A program made the translations under genes and the position numbers. From assembly GCA_021788625.1 (NCBI GenBank), contig JAJYKL010000044.1, positions 1 to 33,021 on the forward strand: a stretch of DNA of 33,021 nucleotides, in the 5' to 3' direction. Every line of letters starts with the position of its first letter. Within the stretch, counting starts at the first letter, position 1. Shown one piece after another: positions 21,850-31,216 of the stretch. The notes beneath the pieces were generated by a model that was given only the letters and a program-made list of their open reading frames with translations, searched no databases and was not told where the DNA came from. This stretch comes from Chloroflexota bacterium. Its GTDB lineage: Bacteria > Chloroflexota > Anaerolineae > J036 > Brachytrichaceae.

Positions 21850-24800
21850 ATGCACAGCGTATCGCACTTGAACCATCCGGCATTTGGCACGGTTTTCCCA
21901 GTTGGCCTGGCGATACTCCTCTTCATCAGCACCGCGTGCCGGCCCGAGCCGCGGGCAACGCCCAGCTCCACAGCGACGCCTGCCTCGACGCCCACCCCCG
22001 CGCCAACGGCCACCGCCATTCCACCTCGCCCGCACGTGCCCTATACGCCCGAGCCTCCTGGGAACGTCGCACCGGTGGTGATCCAGCGCACTCCTGAAAC
22101 TGGCGAGCGACTGAGCCCAGATGGGGCCATCGAACTGGTTTTCGACCGTCCAATGAACCAGGCATCCGTTGCCGCAGCGTTCACACTGCACCCCTCTGTG
22201 AAAGGCGATATGAGGTGGACTGACGCGCGTACCTTCGTGTTCAAGCCATTCCAGGCGTTACCACGTAATGCGGTGGTCGACGTGGTCCTTTCACAGGTGG
22301 CCAGGGCTATCGATGGTGCATCGCTGCGCGAGTCCTACCAGTTCCGTATAACCACTCAGGACAACCTGGAGGTGGGGCAAACCATCCCCGCCGCAAACGC
22401 ACAAGATATCGACCCTGCCACGCTGGTAACAGTTCTGTTCAATCATCCCGTTGTGCCATTAACTACGCTCAAGGAACAGGCGGAACTGCCACAGCCACTC
22501 AGCTTCAACCCACCCATCGAGGGGCTAGCCGAATGGCTGAACACATCCATATTGGTATTCCGCCCCACACACCCCCTGCCCGGTGGCACGTCCTTTACCG
22601 GACGCCTCAACGCCGACCTGAAAGATACCAGTGGCAATCCACTGGCTTCAGACTACACCTGGACGTTCAGCACCGCCGCACCCAGGGTGATCACCGTCTC
22701 GCCCGACCCACGCGGCAGCCTCGCACGTGTGGACACGGCTATCACGGTTCAGTTTGACCAGGATGTGGAGGCCATATCGGCCCTTCAGGCGTTCAAACTG
22801 CTGGGTCCGGGCGATGCGCGCATAAACGGCCAGGCAACTGTTCTGAGCGACACACTCACGTTCACCCCTGCACAGCTTCTGTCATTCGACGCCACCTATA
22901 CCATCCTGGTCACATCTGGCGTTCTCAGCCGCAGTGGGGGAAGCGGGTCACGGCAGGATTGGAGTTCCACCTTTCGTAGCGTGCCGCTGCCGCGCGTGGT
23001 GGATACTGTCCCCGAAGATGGCACACGCGACGCTTATTCCAGCCAGCCGTTCGTGATCCGTTTCAATACCGATATCGACCCGGCTACAGTCATGCCACAC
23101 CTGCACCTGGCACCTGAAGTCTCGCTCTCACTGGTTTACACCTATTACAATGCCTACAATCACTCGTTCATCCTGGCATCCAACCTGCAACCTGCGACGG
23201 ACTACGTGGTGGAGATCAGTCCAGGCATCGCCGATCCCTATGGCAACCTGACACAGGAGTACTTGCGCGTAGCCTTCCACACGCGCGATCTACCGCCCAG
23301 CGTGGCCATGCAATTCCCTGGCAATGTGGCGACTCTGAACGCCTACCTGCCCGCACGAGTCGCGGCCACTGTGGTGAATGTCAAAAATCTAAGCTTCGAG
23401 CTCAGCGCCATCGATACATCCGATGCGCATTTTATGTTGCAGGACGACCGGCAACTCTCAACCGTATCGCGAAAACTCCTTCGCCAGTGGCAGCAGTCCG
23501 TGCAAATTCCGCCGAACAAAATGGCGCACCTGATCTTCGACCTGGTTCCTGGCGGGGGGAAGCTGCCACCCGGCGCCTACTGGCTGCACGTCACCTCACC
23601 TGACATCGCGCAGGACCGTTTCAATCAGCATCTCGTGCTCGTCGTGTCGGAGGTGAACCTGACCATGAAGAGCGAGCCAGCCGGCGCGCTGGTGTGGGCA
23701 ACGGATATGCAGACAGGCCGACCGGTCGGCAACCTGCCCGTGAAGTTTTACGTTGCCGTTTACGGCCAGCAGCTCCAAATGCTTCCCGCTGGCGATGCCA
23801 CGACCGACGGTAGCGGCGTGGCACAGGTACCGATCTCACCCGAACAGTCGCCTGGCTACCATGAGGTCATTGCAGTCACCGGCAGGCGTTTCGCAGCTAT
23901 TAACAGCACATGGTCCGGCGGGGTGAGCGCATACAGTTTTGACCTGCCCGTTCTGCGCTCCAGCGGCTACGCCGCACCGTTCTCCAATAACGGCACAAGC
24001 CTGCGTGCTTACATCTACACGGATCGGCCGATATACCGACCTGGGCAGCAGGTGGACCTGCGCGGCGTCGTGCGCTGGGATGATGATGCATCCTACACGT
24101 TACCCCCGCCCGGCACACATTTACATCTGGTCGTGCAGGACTCGCACGGCAAGAACGTGCTGGACCAGATGATGTCGACCGATGCGTATGGCTCTTTCAA
24201 CTCCACGTTGATCCTGGCAGCGGAGGCGGCGCTGGGCCGCTACAGCATCAGAGCCGCCGCGAATACAAACATTGTCGGCTACGCGCTTTTCGACGTATCA
24301 GCTTACCGTCCACCCGAGGACGAGGTGCTGGTAATGCCTGGTGTACATGAACTGGCGCGCGGCGAGACCCTTACCGCCACAGTTCTGGCTCACTACCTTT
24401 CCGGCGGTGGCCTGCGCAATCGACCGGTGACATGGAATGTGCTCGCCACCCCAACGACCTTTGATCCACCACAACTGGATGCCTACACCTTCAGCGACAG
24501 CGACGACCCATGGTACTGTTTCGCCTGCTGGCATTACCCCGGCTACCAGGTGCCTCCACAGCCGCTGCTGCAGGGTAGCAGCCGTACCGATGAACGTGGC
24601 CAACTTGATCTCACCATCCCCATCTCCACTGAAATACGTGATGCCCAGCGCCGGCCCTACAGCGGGCCGCTTTCACTGAGCATCGAAGCCGTCGCTTCGG
24701 GCGCCGACAATCAGCCCATCTCAGGGCGCAGCAGCGTGATGGTGCACCCAGCAGACTTCTATCTCGGTCTGGCCATCCCGCAGTACTTAATTCGTGCAGG

Positions 24801-27800
24801 CCGGCCTGCTACGGTGGAAGTGGTGGCGGTGGATTGGGCAGGCCAGCGCCTGCCCGGAAAGCCTTTCGAAGTGCTGGTCTATCGACGCGAGTGGAAGAGT
24901 GAATTCGATGCAGCATCAGGCCGGTGGACTAATGAGACGAATGACGTGCCTGTAATTTCCCTGCCCGCCACAAGCGATGCGCGGGGCGAAGCTGTCGTCT
25001 CCTTCACGCCGTCACAGGCCGGCACTTATAAAATCATCGCACACACGCAGGACGAGGCCGGCCGGCGCGTGCAATCCAGCCGCTTCATCTGGGCTACAGG
25101 GAGCGAGTTCATCCCATGGCTGCATGAAAGCAACGACCGCATCCACCTGATCTCCAACAAGTCGTCGTACCTGCCCGGCGAGACAGCTGACGTTTTGATA
25201 CCTTCTCCATTTGAAGGTGAACACTACGCGCTCGTGACGGTGGAGCGCGGTCACATTTTGCAGCATGAGGTGATCGCCATCACTTCATCCAGCCAGGTCT
25301 ATCACCTGCCGCTAACCGATGCCTTTGTTCCCAATGTGTTCGTCTCGGTGGTCCTGTTTCAAGGCGGGGATCGGCTGAATACGGCTGCTGGACCCGGAAC
25401 GGCCGACTTTAAAGTTGGTTACATAAATCTCATTGTGCAGCCAGTGCATCGCATCATCAGCGTCACCTTAACTCCGGATCAACCAATCGCGCAGCCCGGC
25501 CAGACGATTGGCTACACCTTGCGTGCCACCGATAGTAATGGACTGCCAGTGACCGGCCAGTTCTCTTTGGACCTGGTTGATAAGGGCGTCTTAAATCTAA
25601 TGCCGCGTGAAAACAACGCGATCGTGCAGGCTTTCTACAACCAGCGTGGCACGCGCGTACAGACAGCCTCCGCACTGACCATTTCGGGCAACCGCATCGT
25701 GGCCGAGCTGCAACCGGATGCCCAGGCGAGTCAGCACGAATCGGTGGCACTCGATGCCGGCGGAGCCGTCCCGGCAGCAGTCGCCACTCAGGCTCCGGCC
25801 GCTACGGCAGCGCCTAGCAGAGCACAATCCGGAGCTTCCAGTCCTGCATTACAGGTACGCGAGAACTTCGCCGACACAGCTTACTGGTCGCCAGATATCA
25901 CCACCGACGCGCAGGGCCATGCCAGCCTAAGCTTGAAGCTGCCCGACAACCTCACCACCTGGGTTATGCGTGCTGTGGGCGTGGACTCTCAGACGCGCGT
26001 AGGTGAGGGCACGGTCAGCGTGATCGCCACCAAGCCACTGCTCATCCGACCTGTCACACCACGCTTTCTGGTGGTGGGCGACGTAGTGCAACTTGGCGCG
26101 GTGGTGAACAACAATACCCGCACGTCGCAGACGGCCGTAGTGGCGCTGAGCGAGGCGAGCGGCATCTCACTCACCACGCCCGTCTCGCAGGAGGTGACCA
26201 TCCCCGCGCAGGGCGAGACCGTGGTGAATTGGACGGCGGTCGTTGGCCAGGACCCCAGCGTGAACCTGGTCTTCAGCGTGGCGAATGACCAGTACAGCGA
26301 CGCCAGCCGGCCGCGTTTAGCCACGGCGCCGGGCAGCGGGCTGAAGGTGAATCGCTACAGCGCGCCCGAGGTCGTCGGCACGGCCGGCGTGCTGGATGCC
26401 GCCGGTAGTCGCACCGAAGTGATTGCCCTACCACCCCGGCTGGACACCACTCAAGGCGTGCTCAGCGTGCAACTGGACCCCTCACTGGCTGCATCGATGC
26501 AGGCCGGACTGACCTATCTGGACGACACCCCTGGCGAGTACCCCGAGGCGGTGATGTCGCGCCTGCTGCCCAACGTACTCAACTATCAGGCGCTGCGCGA
26601 GTTCGACATGCACGACGCGTCGCTGGAGGCCAAGCTGCAGCAGTTGGTGGGTAGCAGCCTGCCGAAGCTCTACGCGCTGCAGAACGAGGACGGGGGCTGG
26701 GCCTGGTGGTCCAACCTGCCCTCGAACCCTTACATCAGTGCCTACATCATCATGGGCCTGCTGCGCGCGCGCGACGCGGGCTTTCGTGTTAATGCCGAGT
26801 CGCTACGACGTGGGATGGAGTACCTGCGTGGCACGCTGGAAGATACCGCTGCGCTGCGGCAGTACTACGAGTTCAACCAGCAGGCATACAAGCTCTACGT
26901 GTTGGGCGAGGACGGGATGGGCAACTCCACGAAGGTGAATGAGCTCTACGACGCGCGCGATCGGCTGAGCCTGTACGCGCGGGCACTCCTGGCACTGACC
27001 CTTGGTAAAACCAACCCCCAGGATGAGCGACTGAAGACGCTCTTCGCCGACTTGAACGGTCAGGCGATCGTTTCGGCCACCGGCACTCACTGGGAAGAAG
27101 CCTATGTGGACTGGTGGGCCATGAACACCGACACGCGCAGCACGGCCATCATTCTGAGCGCTCTGGCGCGGCTGGATCCTCAAAATAAACTCGCACCGAA
27201 CGTAGTGCGCTGGCTGATGATGGCACGCACCGGTGGCATCTGGCGCACCACGCAGGAAACCACCTGGTCGCTGATCGCGCTGACGGACTGGGTGCGCGCA
27301 TCAGGCGAACTCAAAGCCGACTACTCCTTCCAGGCCATGTTGAACGACCAGCCCCTCGCGCAAGGCCTTGCCAGCACCCACACGCTGACGCAAACCGTTT
27401 CGGTGGAGGTACCGCTTGCCGATTTGCTTCGTTCCGTGAGCAACCGGCTGAACATCACCCGCACCGGCGGCGCCGGCCGGTTGTATTACAGCGCATATTT
27501 GAAGGCCTACCTGCCTGTGCCGTCGGTGAAGGCGGCCGACCGCGGCATCCAGGTATTGCGGCGTTACACGCTGGCCAGTTGCGGCAGCGGTCTGAAGTGC
27601 CCGGACGTGACGCACGCCAAAGTGGGAGACGTGATACGCGTGAACCTGACATTGATTGCCCCAAGCGACCTGTACTATGTGCAGTTACAGGATCCCATCC
27701 CCGCTGGGGCTGACATCGTGGACACAGGCCTGGCGACCACCAGCCAGCTTGCCGAGGGGCCGTCATTACGGCATGGCAGCGAGGGTCCTTATCGCTGGTG

Positions 27801-28008
27801 GTGGTTTTGGTATTCGCATTCCGAGCTGCACGACGACCGCGTCGTGCTCTATGCCAGCCAGCTCCGCAAGGGCACCTACGAGTACAGCTACACCTTCCGT
27901 GTCACCAGTGCCGGGCAGTACAACGTCATCCCAGCCTTCGCCAACGAGCAGTACTTCCCCGAGATCTTCGGCCGCAGCGACGGCATGCTCTTCACCGTGG
28001 AGGACTAA
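21850..28008 (+). CDS. Alpha-2-macroglobulin-like lipoprotein lacking the thioester
   Basis: 2052 residues from ATG 21850, set by AAGGAGCC upstream. The lipoprotein signal ends in ISTAC with Cys30, then a Thr/Pro-rich spacer. Residues about 60-490 hold four or so bacterial Ig-like domains (Big_5 type; repeated pattern of a Pro-Asp/Glu-Gly start and an FDRPM or FNTDIDP strand). Then come macroglobulin domains, with TDRPIYRPGQQVDL near 724 as the MG2 signature. The alpha-2-macroglobulin core has NFADTAYWSPDITTDAQG near 1339 and LPDNLTTWVMRAVGVD. The thioester site, normally CxEQ before SRxLP, reads YPEAVMSRLLP with Tyr1564 and Ala1567, so no thioester can form. The helical GGW toroid follows (NEDGGWAWW near 1612) and a C-terminal beta domain closes the protein. 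Bacterial homologues trap or inhibit proteases at the cell surface; the thioester-less type is known (YfaS-like). No penicillin-binding protein 1C gene is adjacent. Confidence 0.93.
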   Translation: MHSVSHLNHPAFGTVFPVGLAILLFISTACRPEPRATPSSTATPASTPTPAPTATAIPPRPHVPYTPEPPGNVAPVVIQRTPETGERLSPDGAIELVFDRPMNQASVAAAFTLHPSVKGDMRWTDARTFVFKPFQALPRNAVVDVVLSQVARAIDGASLRESYQFRITTQDNLEVGQTIPAANAQDIDPATLVTVLFNHPVVPLTTLKEQAELPQPLSFNPPIEGLAEWLNTSILVFRPTHPLPGGTSFTGRLNADLKDTSGNPLASDYTWTFSTAAPRVITVSPDPRGSLARVDTAITVQFDQDVEAISALQAFKLLGPGDARINGQATVLSDTLTFTPAQLLSFDATYTILVTSGVLSRSGGSGSRQDWSSTFRSVPLPRVVDTVPEDGTRDAYSSQPFVIRFNTDIDPATVMPHLHLAPEVSLSLVYTYYNAYNHSFILASNLQPATDYVVEISPGIADPYGNLTQEYLRVAFHTRDLPPSVAMQFPGNVATLNAYLPARVAATVVNVKNLSFELSAIDTSDAHFMLQDDRQLSTVSRKLLRQWQQSVQIPPNKMAHLIFDLVPGGGKLPPGAYWLHVTSPDIAQDRFNQHLVLVVSEVNLTMKSEPAGALVWATDMQTGRPVGNLPVKFYVAVYGQQLQMLPAGDATTDGSGVAQVPISPEQSPGYHEVIAVTGRRFAAINSTWSGGVSAYSFDLPVLRSSGYAAPFSNNGTSLRAYIYTDRPIYRPGQQVDLRGVVRWDDDASYTLPPPGTHLHLVVQDSHGKNVLDQMMSTDAYGSFNSTLILAAEAALGRYSIRAAANTNIVGYALFDVSAYRPPEDEVLVMPGVHELARGETLTATVLAHYLSGGGLRNRPVTWNVLATPTTFDPPQLDAYTFSDSDDPWYCFACWHYPGYQVPPQPLLQGSSRTDERGQLDLTIPISTEIRDAQRRPYSGPLSLSIEAVASGADNQPISGRSSVMVHPADFYLGLAIPQYLIRAGRPATVEVVAVDWAGQRLPGKPFEVLVYRREWKSEFDAASGRWTNETNDVPVISLPATSDARGEAVVSFTPSQAGTYKIIAHTQDEAGRRVQSSRFIWATGSEFIPWLHESNDRIHLISNKSSYLPGETADVLIPSPFEGEHYALVTVERGHILQHEVIAITSSSQVYHLPLTDAFVPNVFVSVVLFQGGDRLNTAAGPGTADFKVGYINLIVQPVHRIISVTLTPDQPIAQPGQTIGYTLRATDSNGLPVTGQFSLDLVDKGVLNLMPRENNAIVQAFYNQRGTRVQTASALTISGNRIVAELQPDAQASQHESVALDAGGAVPAAVATQAPAATAAPSRAQSGASSPALQVRENFADTAYWSPDITTDAQGHASLSLKLPDNLTTWVMRAVGVDSQTRVGEGTVSVIATKPLLIRPVTPRFLVVGDVVQLGAVVNNNTRTSQTAVVALSEASGISLTTPVSQEVTIPAQGETVVNWTAVVGQDPSVNLVFSVANDQYSDASRPRLATAPGSGLKVNRYSAPEVVGTAGVLDAAGSRTEVIALPPRLDTTQGVLSVQLDPSLAASMQAGLTYLDDTPGEYPEAVMSRLLPNVLNYQALREFDMHDASLEAKLQQLVGSSLPKLYALQNEDGGWAWWSNLPSNPYISAYIIMGLLRARDAGFRVNAESLRRGMEYLRGTLEDTAALRQYYEFNQQAYKLYVLGEDGMGNSTKVNELYDARDRLSLYARALLALTLGKTNPQDERLKTLFADLNGQAIVSATGTHWEEAYVDWWAMNTDTRSTAIILSALARLDPQNKLAPNVVRWLMMARTGGIWRTTQETTWSLIALTDWVRASGELKADYSFQAMLNDQPLAQGLASTHTLTQTVSVEVPLADLLRSVSNRLNITRTGGAGRLYYSAYLKAYLPVPSVKAADRGIQVLRRYTLASCGSGLKCPDVTHAKVGDVIRVNLTLIAPSDLYYVQLQDPIPAGADIVDTGLATTSQLAEGPSLRHGSEGPYRWWWFWYSHSELHDDRVVLYASQLRKGTYEYSYTFRVTSAGQYNVIPAFANEQYFPEIFGRSDGMLFTVED

Positions 28009-28009
28009 C

Positions 28010-28035
28010 CACAGATATACACAGATGAACACAGG
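28010..28035. repeat. Tandem 10-bp repeat (CACAGAT motif)
   Basis: CACAGAT occurs at 28010 and 28020 and again as CACAG at 28030, giving two and a half copies with a 10-bp period, one base after the macroglobulin stop. This helical-turn spacing and position are typical of small dispersed intergenic repeats in environmental genomes. Confidence 0.5.
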
Positions 28036-28051
28036 TTAGTACAAACGTTTT

Positions 28052-28082
28052 GAAACCAGGTTTCTCGTAGAAACCTGGTTTC
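28052..28082 (+). terminator. Hairpin, probable terminator of the macroglobulin gene
   Basis: GAAACCAGGTTTCT (28052-28065) pairs perfectly with AGAAACCTGGTTTC (28069-28082) around a 3-nt loop, followed by TTGTT. It lies 44 nt after the macroglobulin stop. The stem is A/T-rich at its ends and may work in both directions. The same perfect palindrome could also be a dispersed repeat. Confidence 0.65.
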
Positions 28083-28192
28083 TTGTTATCGGAGTTTGGT
28101 GCGGCCACTAAACTGAGTAATCGACGCTGGCTTCACTATAATTCTGCGAGCCACTCGATTTGGCGGGGTGTCCACCTTATACGGTGGGGGTG

Positions 28193-28635
28193 ATGGGGAA
28201 TGTGAAACCACGAATATCGGTATTGACCTTGGGGGAAAATGATCTGGAGAAGTCGCTTGCATTCGTGATGGCCTAGGCCTGCCAACGCATGGGATCACCG
28301 GCACCGAGTTCGTGGGAGATGAAATCCATCCGTCTGGGGCAGTAGCCATGTTTGAGCTTCAAAATGGGATGCTCCTGGCCCTTTATCCACGGGTTGATTT
28401 GGCGAAAGATGCCAAAGAACCTCTCGGGGTACCCAGCCCCTCAGAGTTCAGCATCGGCCACCTCGTGCAAAGCAAAGAGGAAGTCGATGCGCTGACCAGG
28501 CTGGCAGAAGCTGCCGGTGCCACTGTGACGGATCGACCACACCAGCGGCCATGGAATATCTACTCAGGCTATTTCCAGGATCTAGACGGCCATCTCTGGG
28601 AGAGCATCTGGAATCCCGAAATGTTGCCCGAGTAG
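28193..28635 (+). pseudogene. VOC/glyoxalase-family gene broken by a frameshift
   Basis: From ATG 28193 the frame reads MGNVKPRISVLTLG, then ENDLEKSLAF, and hits TAG at about 28274. A second frame resumes the same protein from CGT at 28264: RDGLGLPTHGITGTEFVGDE, continuing to SGYFQDLDGHLWESIWNP and a stop at 28635. Joined, the product is a single VOC domain of about 145 residues. Compared with the usual LAFYRDGLGL the break looks like a loss of 4 bases after LAF (near 28264). An ATG at 28312 gives a 107-residue C-terminal fragment that could still be translated but lacks the first metal ligand. VOC proteins are metal-dependent lyases, dioxygenases or drug-binding proteins. This is either a real pseudogene or a sequencing error. 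Confidence 0.75.
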
Positions 28636-28641
28636 GAGTCT

Positions 28642-29601
28642 CTACCTGCGGAAGTAGTTCATCACAAAGAACCACACGTTGGCGGGACGCTCGGCCAGGC
28701 GGCGCATGAGATAGGGATACCAGTGTGTTCCGTATGGGACATACACGCGCACCGGATATCCCGCAGCCACCAGCCGTTCCTGCAGGTCGCGCCGGATGCC
28801 GTAGAGCATCTGGAACTCCATGGCCCGCTCCGGCAGGCCGATGCGCCGGGCGTGCGCCTGCGCGAACTCGACGCGCCGCGCATCGTGCGTGGCGATGGCC
28901 GGGATAGGCGGGGTGCGCCCGTCCTCGCCGAGCGGCGGGGCACCAGCTGCTAGCACGCCGCTCAGCAGCAGCTCCGTGAGCCGATCAAAGTTTGCGTCCA
29001 CGTCGGCCTTGCGCGGGTAAGCCACGTCGCGCGGCTCGCTGTAGGCACCTTTGACCAAACGGACCCGCGCGTGCTCCTGTACCAGTTTCGACACGTCGAA
29101 CCCGCTGCGATACAGGTACGATTGAATCACCACGCCCGTGTTGTCAAAGCCACGCTGGCGCATCTGGTGGTACAGAGAAAGTGTCTGCTCCGTATAGGCC
29201 GTTTCCTCCATGTCGATACGCACGAAGTTGTGGCAGTCGCGCGCATGGGCCAGGATGCGCGCCACGTGTTCGCGGCACATGGCCTCGTCCAGGGCCAGGC
29301 CGATCTGAGTGAGCTTAATCGACACATTCGTGCGCGCGCCGGAACGGTCGATCTCCTCCAGGATGTGTTCAATTTCTGCGGCCGCCTGCGCGGCCTCATC
29401 GGTGGTGGTGGTGTTCTCACCCAGGTGGTCCAACGTGGCGTTGATGCCCCGTGTGTTCAAGTCCTGTATCACGCGGAGAGCCTCGGTGAGTTGTGTACCG
29501 GCCACGAAACGGGACGCGGCGCGCCAGGCAAGAGGCCAGCGCATGATCGTGCGTTGCACCCGGCTCGCCCTGGAAAGCGAGAGGAACATGGATCGCAACA
29601 T
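28642..29601 (-). CDS. Proline dehydrogenase (monofunctional, PutA-type barrel)
   Basis: 319 residues from ATG 29601, preferred because GAGGTGA stands 8 nt before it; a GTG at 29613 is the longer alternative. The protein is the FAD-dependent TIM barrel that oxidises proline to pyrroline-5-carboxylate and passes electrons to quinone. Family motifs: GENTTTTDEA near the start, VRIDMEETAYTEQTL, RLVKGAYSEP for FAD and substrate binding, IATHDARRV, EFQMLYGIRRDLQERL, and the terminal RVYVPYGTHWYPYLMRRLAE helix with two Arg that clamp the proline carboxylate. The aldehyde dehydrogenase partner is not in the window. It is convergent with the broken VOC gene (6 bp apart). Proline use fits the peptide-import theme of the region. 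Confidence 0.93.
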   Translation of the reverse strand: MLRSMFLSLSRASRVQRTIMRWPLAWRAASRFVAGTQLTEALRVIQDLNTRGINATLDHLGENTTTTDEAAQAAAEIEHILEEIDRSGARTNVSIKLTQIGLALDEAMCREHVARILAHARDCHNFVRIDMEETAYTEQTLSLYHQMRQRGFDNTGVVIQSYLYRSGFDVSKLVQEHARVRLVKGAYSEPRDVAYPRKADVDANFDRLTELLLSGVLAAGAPPLGEDGRTPPIPAIATHDARRVEFAQAHARRIGLPERAMEFQMLYGIRRDLQERLVAAGYPVRVYVPYGTHWYPYLMRRLAERPANVWFFVMNYFRR

Positions 29602-29729
29602 GCTTCGTCTCACCTCAGGTGGGATAGGCTCATGTGGAGTGTAGCATAAGGCCCCTGAGCATCATCTGTGCTTCACTTCGATTACGACCGATAATGGTTT
29701 GATGCTCTCATTCGATGACGGAGGTTAAC

Positions 29730-30497
29730 ATGGCTGCGCTACCCGTGGGACTGCAACTGTATTCGATTCGCGAAGAATGTGCGCGTGACCTGCCTGGCTC
29801 CCTCAAGGCTGTCAGGGAGATGGGGTACGACGGCGTCGAGTTCGCGGGCTACTACGGCTACTCGGCCACGGACCTGCGCCGCATGCTGGATGACAATGGT
29901 CTGAAGTGCTGCGGCACGCATACGGGCTTCACCAGCCTGCTCGACGACGAGCTGCCGCGCACCATCGAGTACAACCAGACGCTGGGCAACCCTTACCTGA
30001 TCGTACCTGCGTTACCCGAGAAGTACCGCGACTCGAACGCGGCCTGGGTCAAGGCGGCGCAGCAGTTCAACCAAATCGCCGAGCGGCTGGTACCACTGGA
30101 TATGTACACCGGCTATCACAACCACTTCGTTGAGTTCAAACCCATCGCCGGTGACGACACCGGCGGCGGAGTGCCGTTTGACCTGTTCTTCGCCAACACT
30201 TCCCCGCGCGTGATCATGCAGGTCGACCTGGGCAATGCGATGGTGGGTGGTGGCGATCCGCTCGCCTGCCTGCGCCGTTACCCGGGTCGGGCTCTGACCG
30301 TCCACCTGAAGGAGTACTCGGCTGCGGACCCCAAAGCGCTCATCGGCGATGGCGAGGTGGACTGGCCGGAGGTGTTCCGCCTGTGTGAAACGTCAGGTAA
30401 CACACGCTGGTACATCGTCGAGTACGAGAGCGACGCGTATCCACCGCTGGAGTCTGTTGCACGCTGCCGGGCCAACCTGCGCAAGCTGGGTAGGTGA
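29730..30497 (+). CDS. Sugar phosphate isomerase/epimerase family (xylose isomerase-like TIM barrel)
   Basis: 255 residues from ATG 29730, which follows GGAGG directly; an ATG at 29715 lies upstream of that site and is less likely. Motifs of the AP2Ec TIM-barrel family: LQLYSIREE at strand 1, GYDGVEFAGY with the first Glu, CGTHTGF, TGYHNHFVEF with a His metal ligand, MQVDLGNAM with Asp, TVHLKEYS with His, and IVEYES with the last Glu. Members isomerise or epimerise free or phosphorylated sugars and cyclitols (IolE, IolI, Hyi types). The substrate is unknown. It stands alone, divergent from proline dehydrogenase. The 162 bp that follow hold no recognisable gene. Confidence 0.9.
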   Translation: MAALPVGLQLYSIREECARDLPGSLKAVREMGYDGVEFAGYYGYSATDLRRMLDDNGLKCCGTHTGFTSLLDDELPRTIEYNQTLGNPYLIVPALPEKYRDSNAAWVKAAQQFNQIAERLVPLDMYTGYHNHFVEFKPIAGDDTGGGVPFDLFFANTSPRVIMQVDLGNAMVGGGDPLACLRRYPGRALTVHLKEYSAADPKALIGDGEVDWPEVFRLCETSGNTRWYIVEYESDAYPPLESVARCRANLRKLGR

Positions 30498-30659
30498 AGC
30501 ATGGTTCGACTGAGGCGCAGACAGTACCCGGACAGGCAGGTTGCCGTGCAGAAACGCTGAGGGTGCAGGTTGAGTATTCTGACGGATTACATCCCTCAAC
30601 AGTCTCTGCACGGCGGCGATGGCTTCCTGATGTCCTGGTGCCTGGTCGGTTAACAGGAG

Positions 30660-31181
30660 CTACTCAATTACCTTCCCGATGGGCATGGCGCGACCATCCG
30701 TGCCTGCGATGGCGCGCATGATCTCGATGGTAAAGCCAATCTTGTCCTGGGTGTCCAAGTAGAAGTAGGCCGTCCCTGGGCGCGTGCCGTTGCCAGTCTG
30801 TTCGACTTCGATGCCCTGCTCGGCCAGTCCATCAATAATCGGCTTTTCGTCGAGCGTGTTGAAACGAATGTGGTGAATACCCTCCCCGTGCGCGTCCAGA
30901 AAGTCCTGCCAGATGCTCTGCCCCTGCTGCGGTTCGATCAGTTCCAGCTCCACACTGCCCAGATCGATAAAAGCCAGGCGGGCATGGAAATTCGCCGGCT
31001 CGCCATGGTACCAGCGCTCCAGATCGGTCCGTCCGGGAGGTGGGAAGTCGGTCACCCGCACAGGTCCCATCCCGAAGATTTCGATCAGATTGCGGATTTT
31101 GGTGTCCAGATCTTTCACAACCACGCCGACCTGGATGCAGTGCTTAAAAGCATCCTTTGGCATTTTCCCTTGCTCAGGCAT
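30660..31181 (-). CDS. VOC family protein (methylmalonyl-CoA epimerase/glyoxalase-like)
   Basis: 173 residues from ATG 31181, fixed by AGGAG upstream; the longer frame from 31214 is rejected. The paired beta-alpha-beta-beta-beta modules are visible: FKHCIQVGVVVKDLD (first His) and GEGIHHIRFNTLDE (second His), with a late IGFTIEIM carrying the Glu ligand. The layout resembles methylmalonyl-CoA epimerase and related lactoylglutathione lyase-like proteins. No mutase or carboxylase gene is nearby, so epimerase function is not supported by context. It precedes the uracil-DNA glycosylase only by convergence of spacing; 36 bp separate its start from that gene's end on the same strand. Confidence 0.88.
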   Translation of the reverse strand: MPEQGKMPKDAFKHCIQVGVVVKDLDTKIRNLIEIFGMGPVRVTDFPPPGRTDLERWYHGEPANFHARLAFIDLGSVELELIEPQQGQSIWQDFLDAHGEGIHHIRFNTLDEKPIIDGLAEQGIEVEQTGNGTRPGTAYFYLDTQDKIGFTIEIMRAIAGTDGRAMPIGKVIE

Positions 31182-31216
31182 ATCTACACTCCTGATTGAC
31201 GATTGATGATGCAAGA

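Noticed and set aside
30498-30659. Possible small gene after the TIM-barrel protein
   Set aside because: Short frames only, no ribosome site and no protein-like composition.
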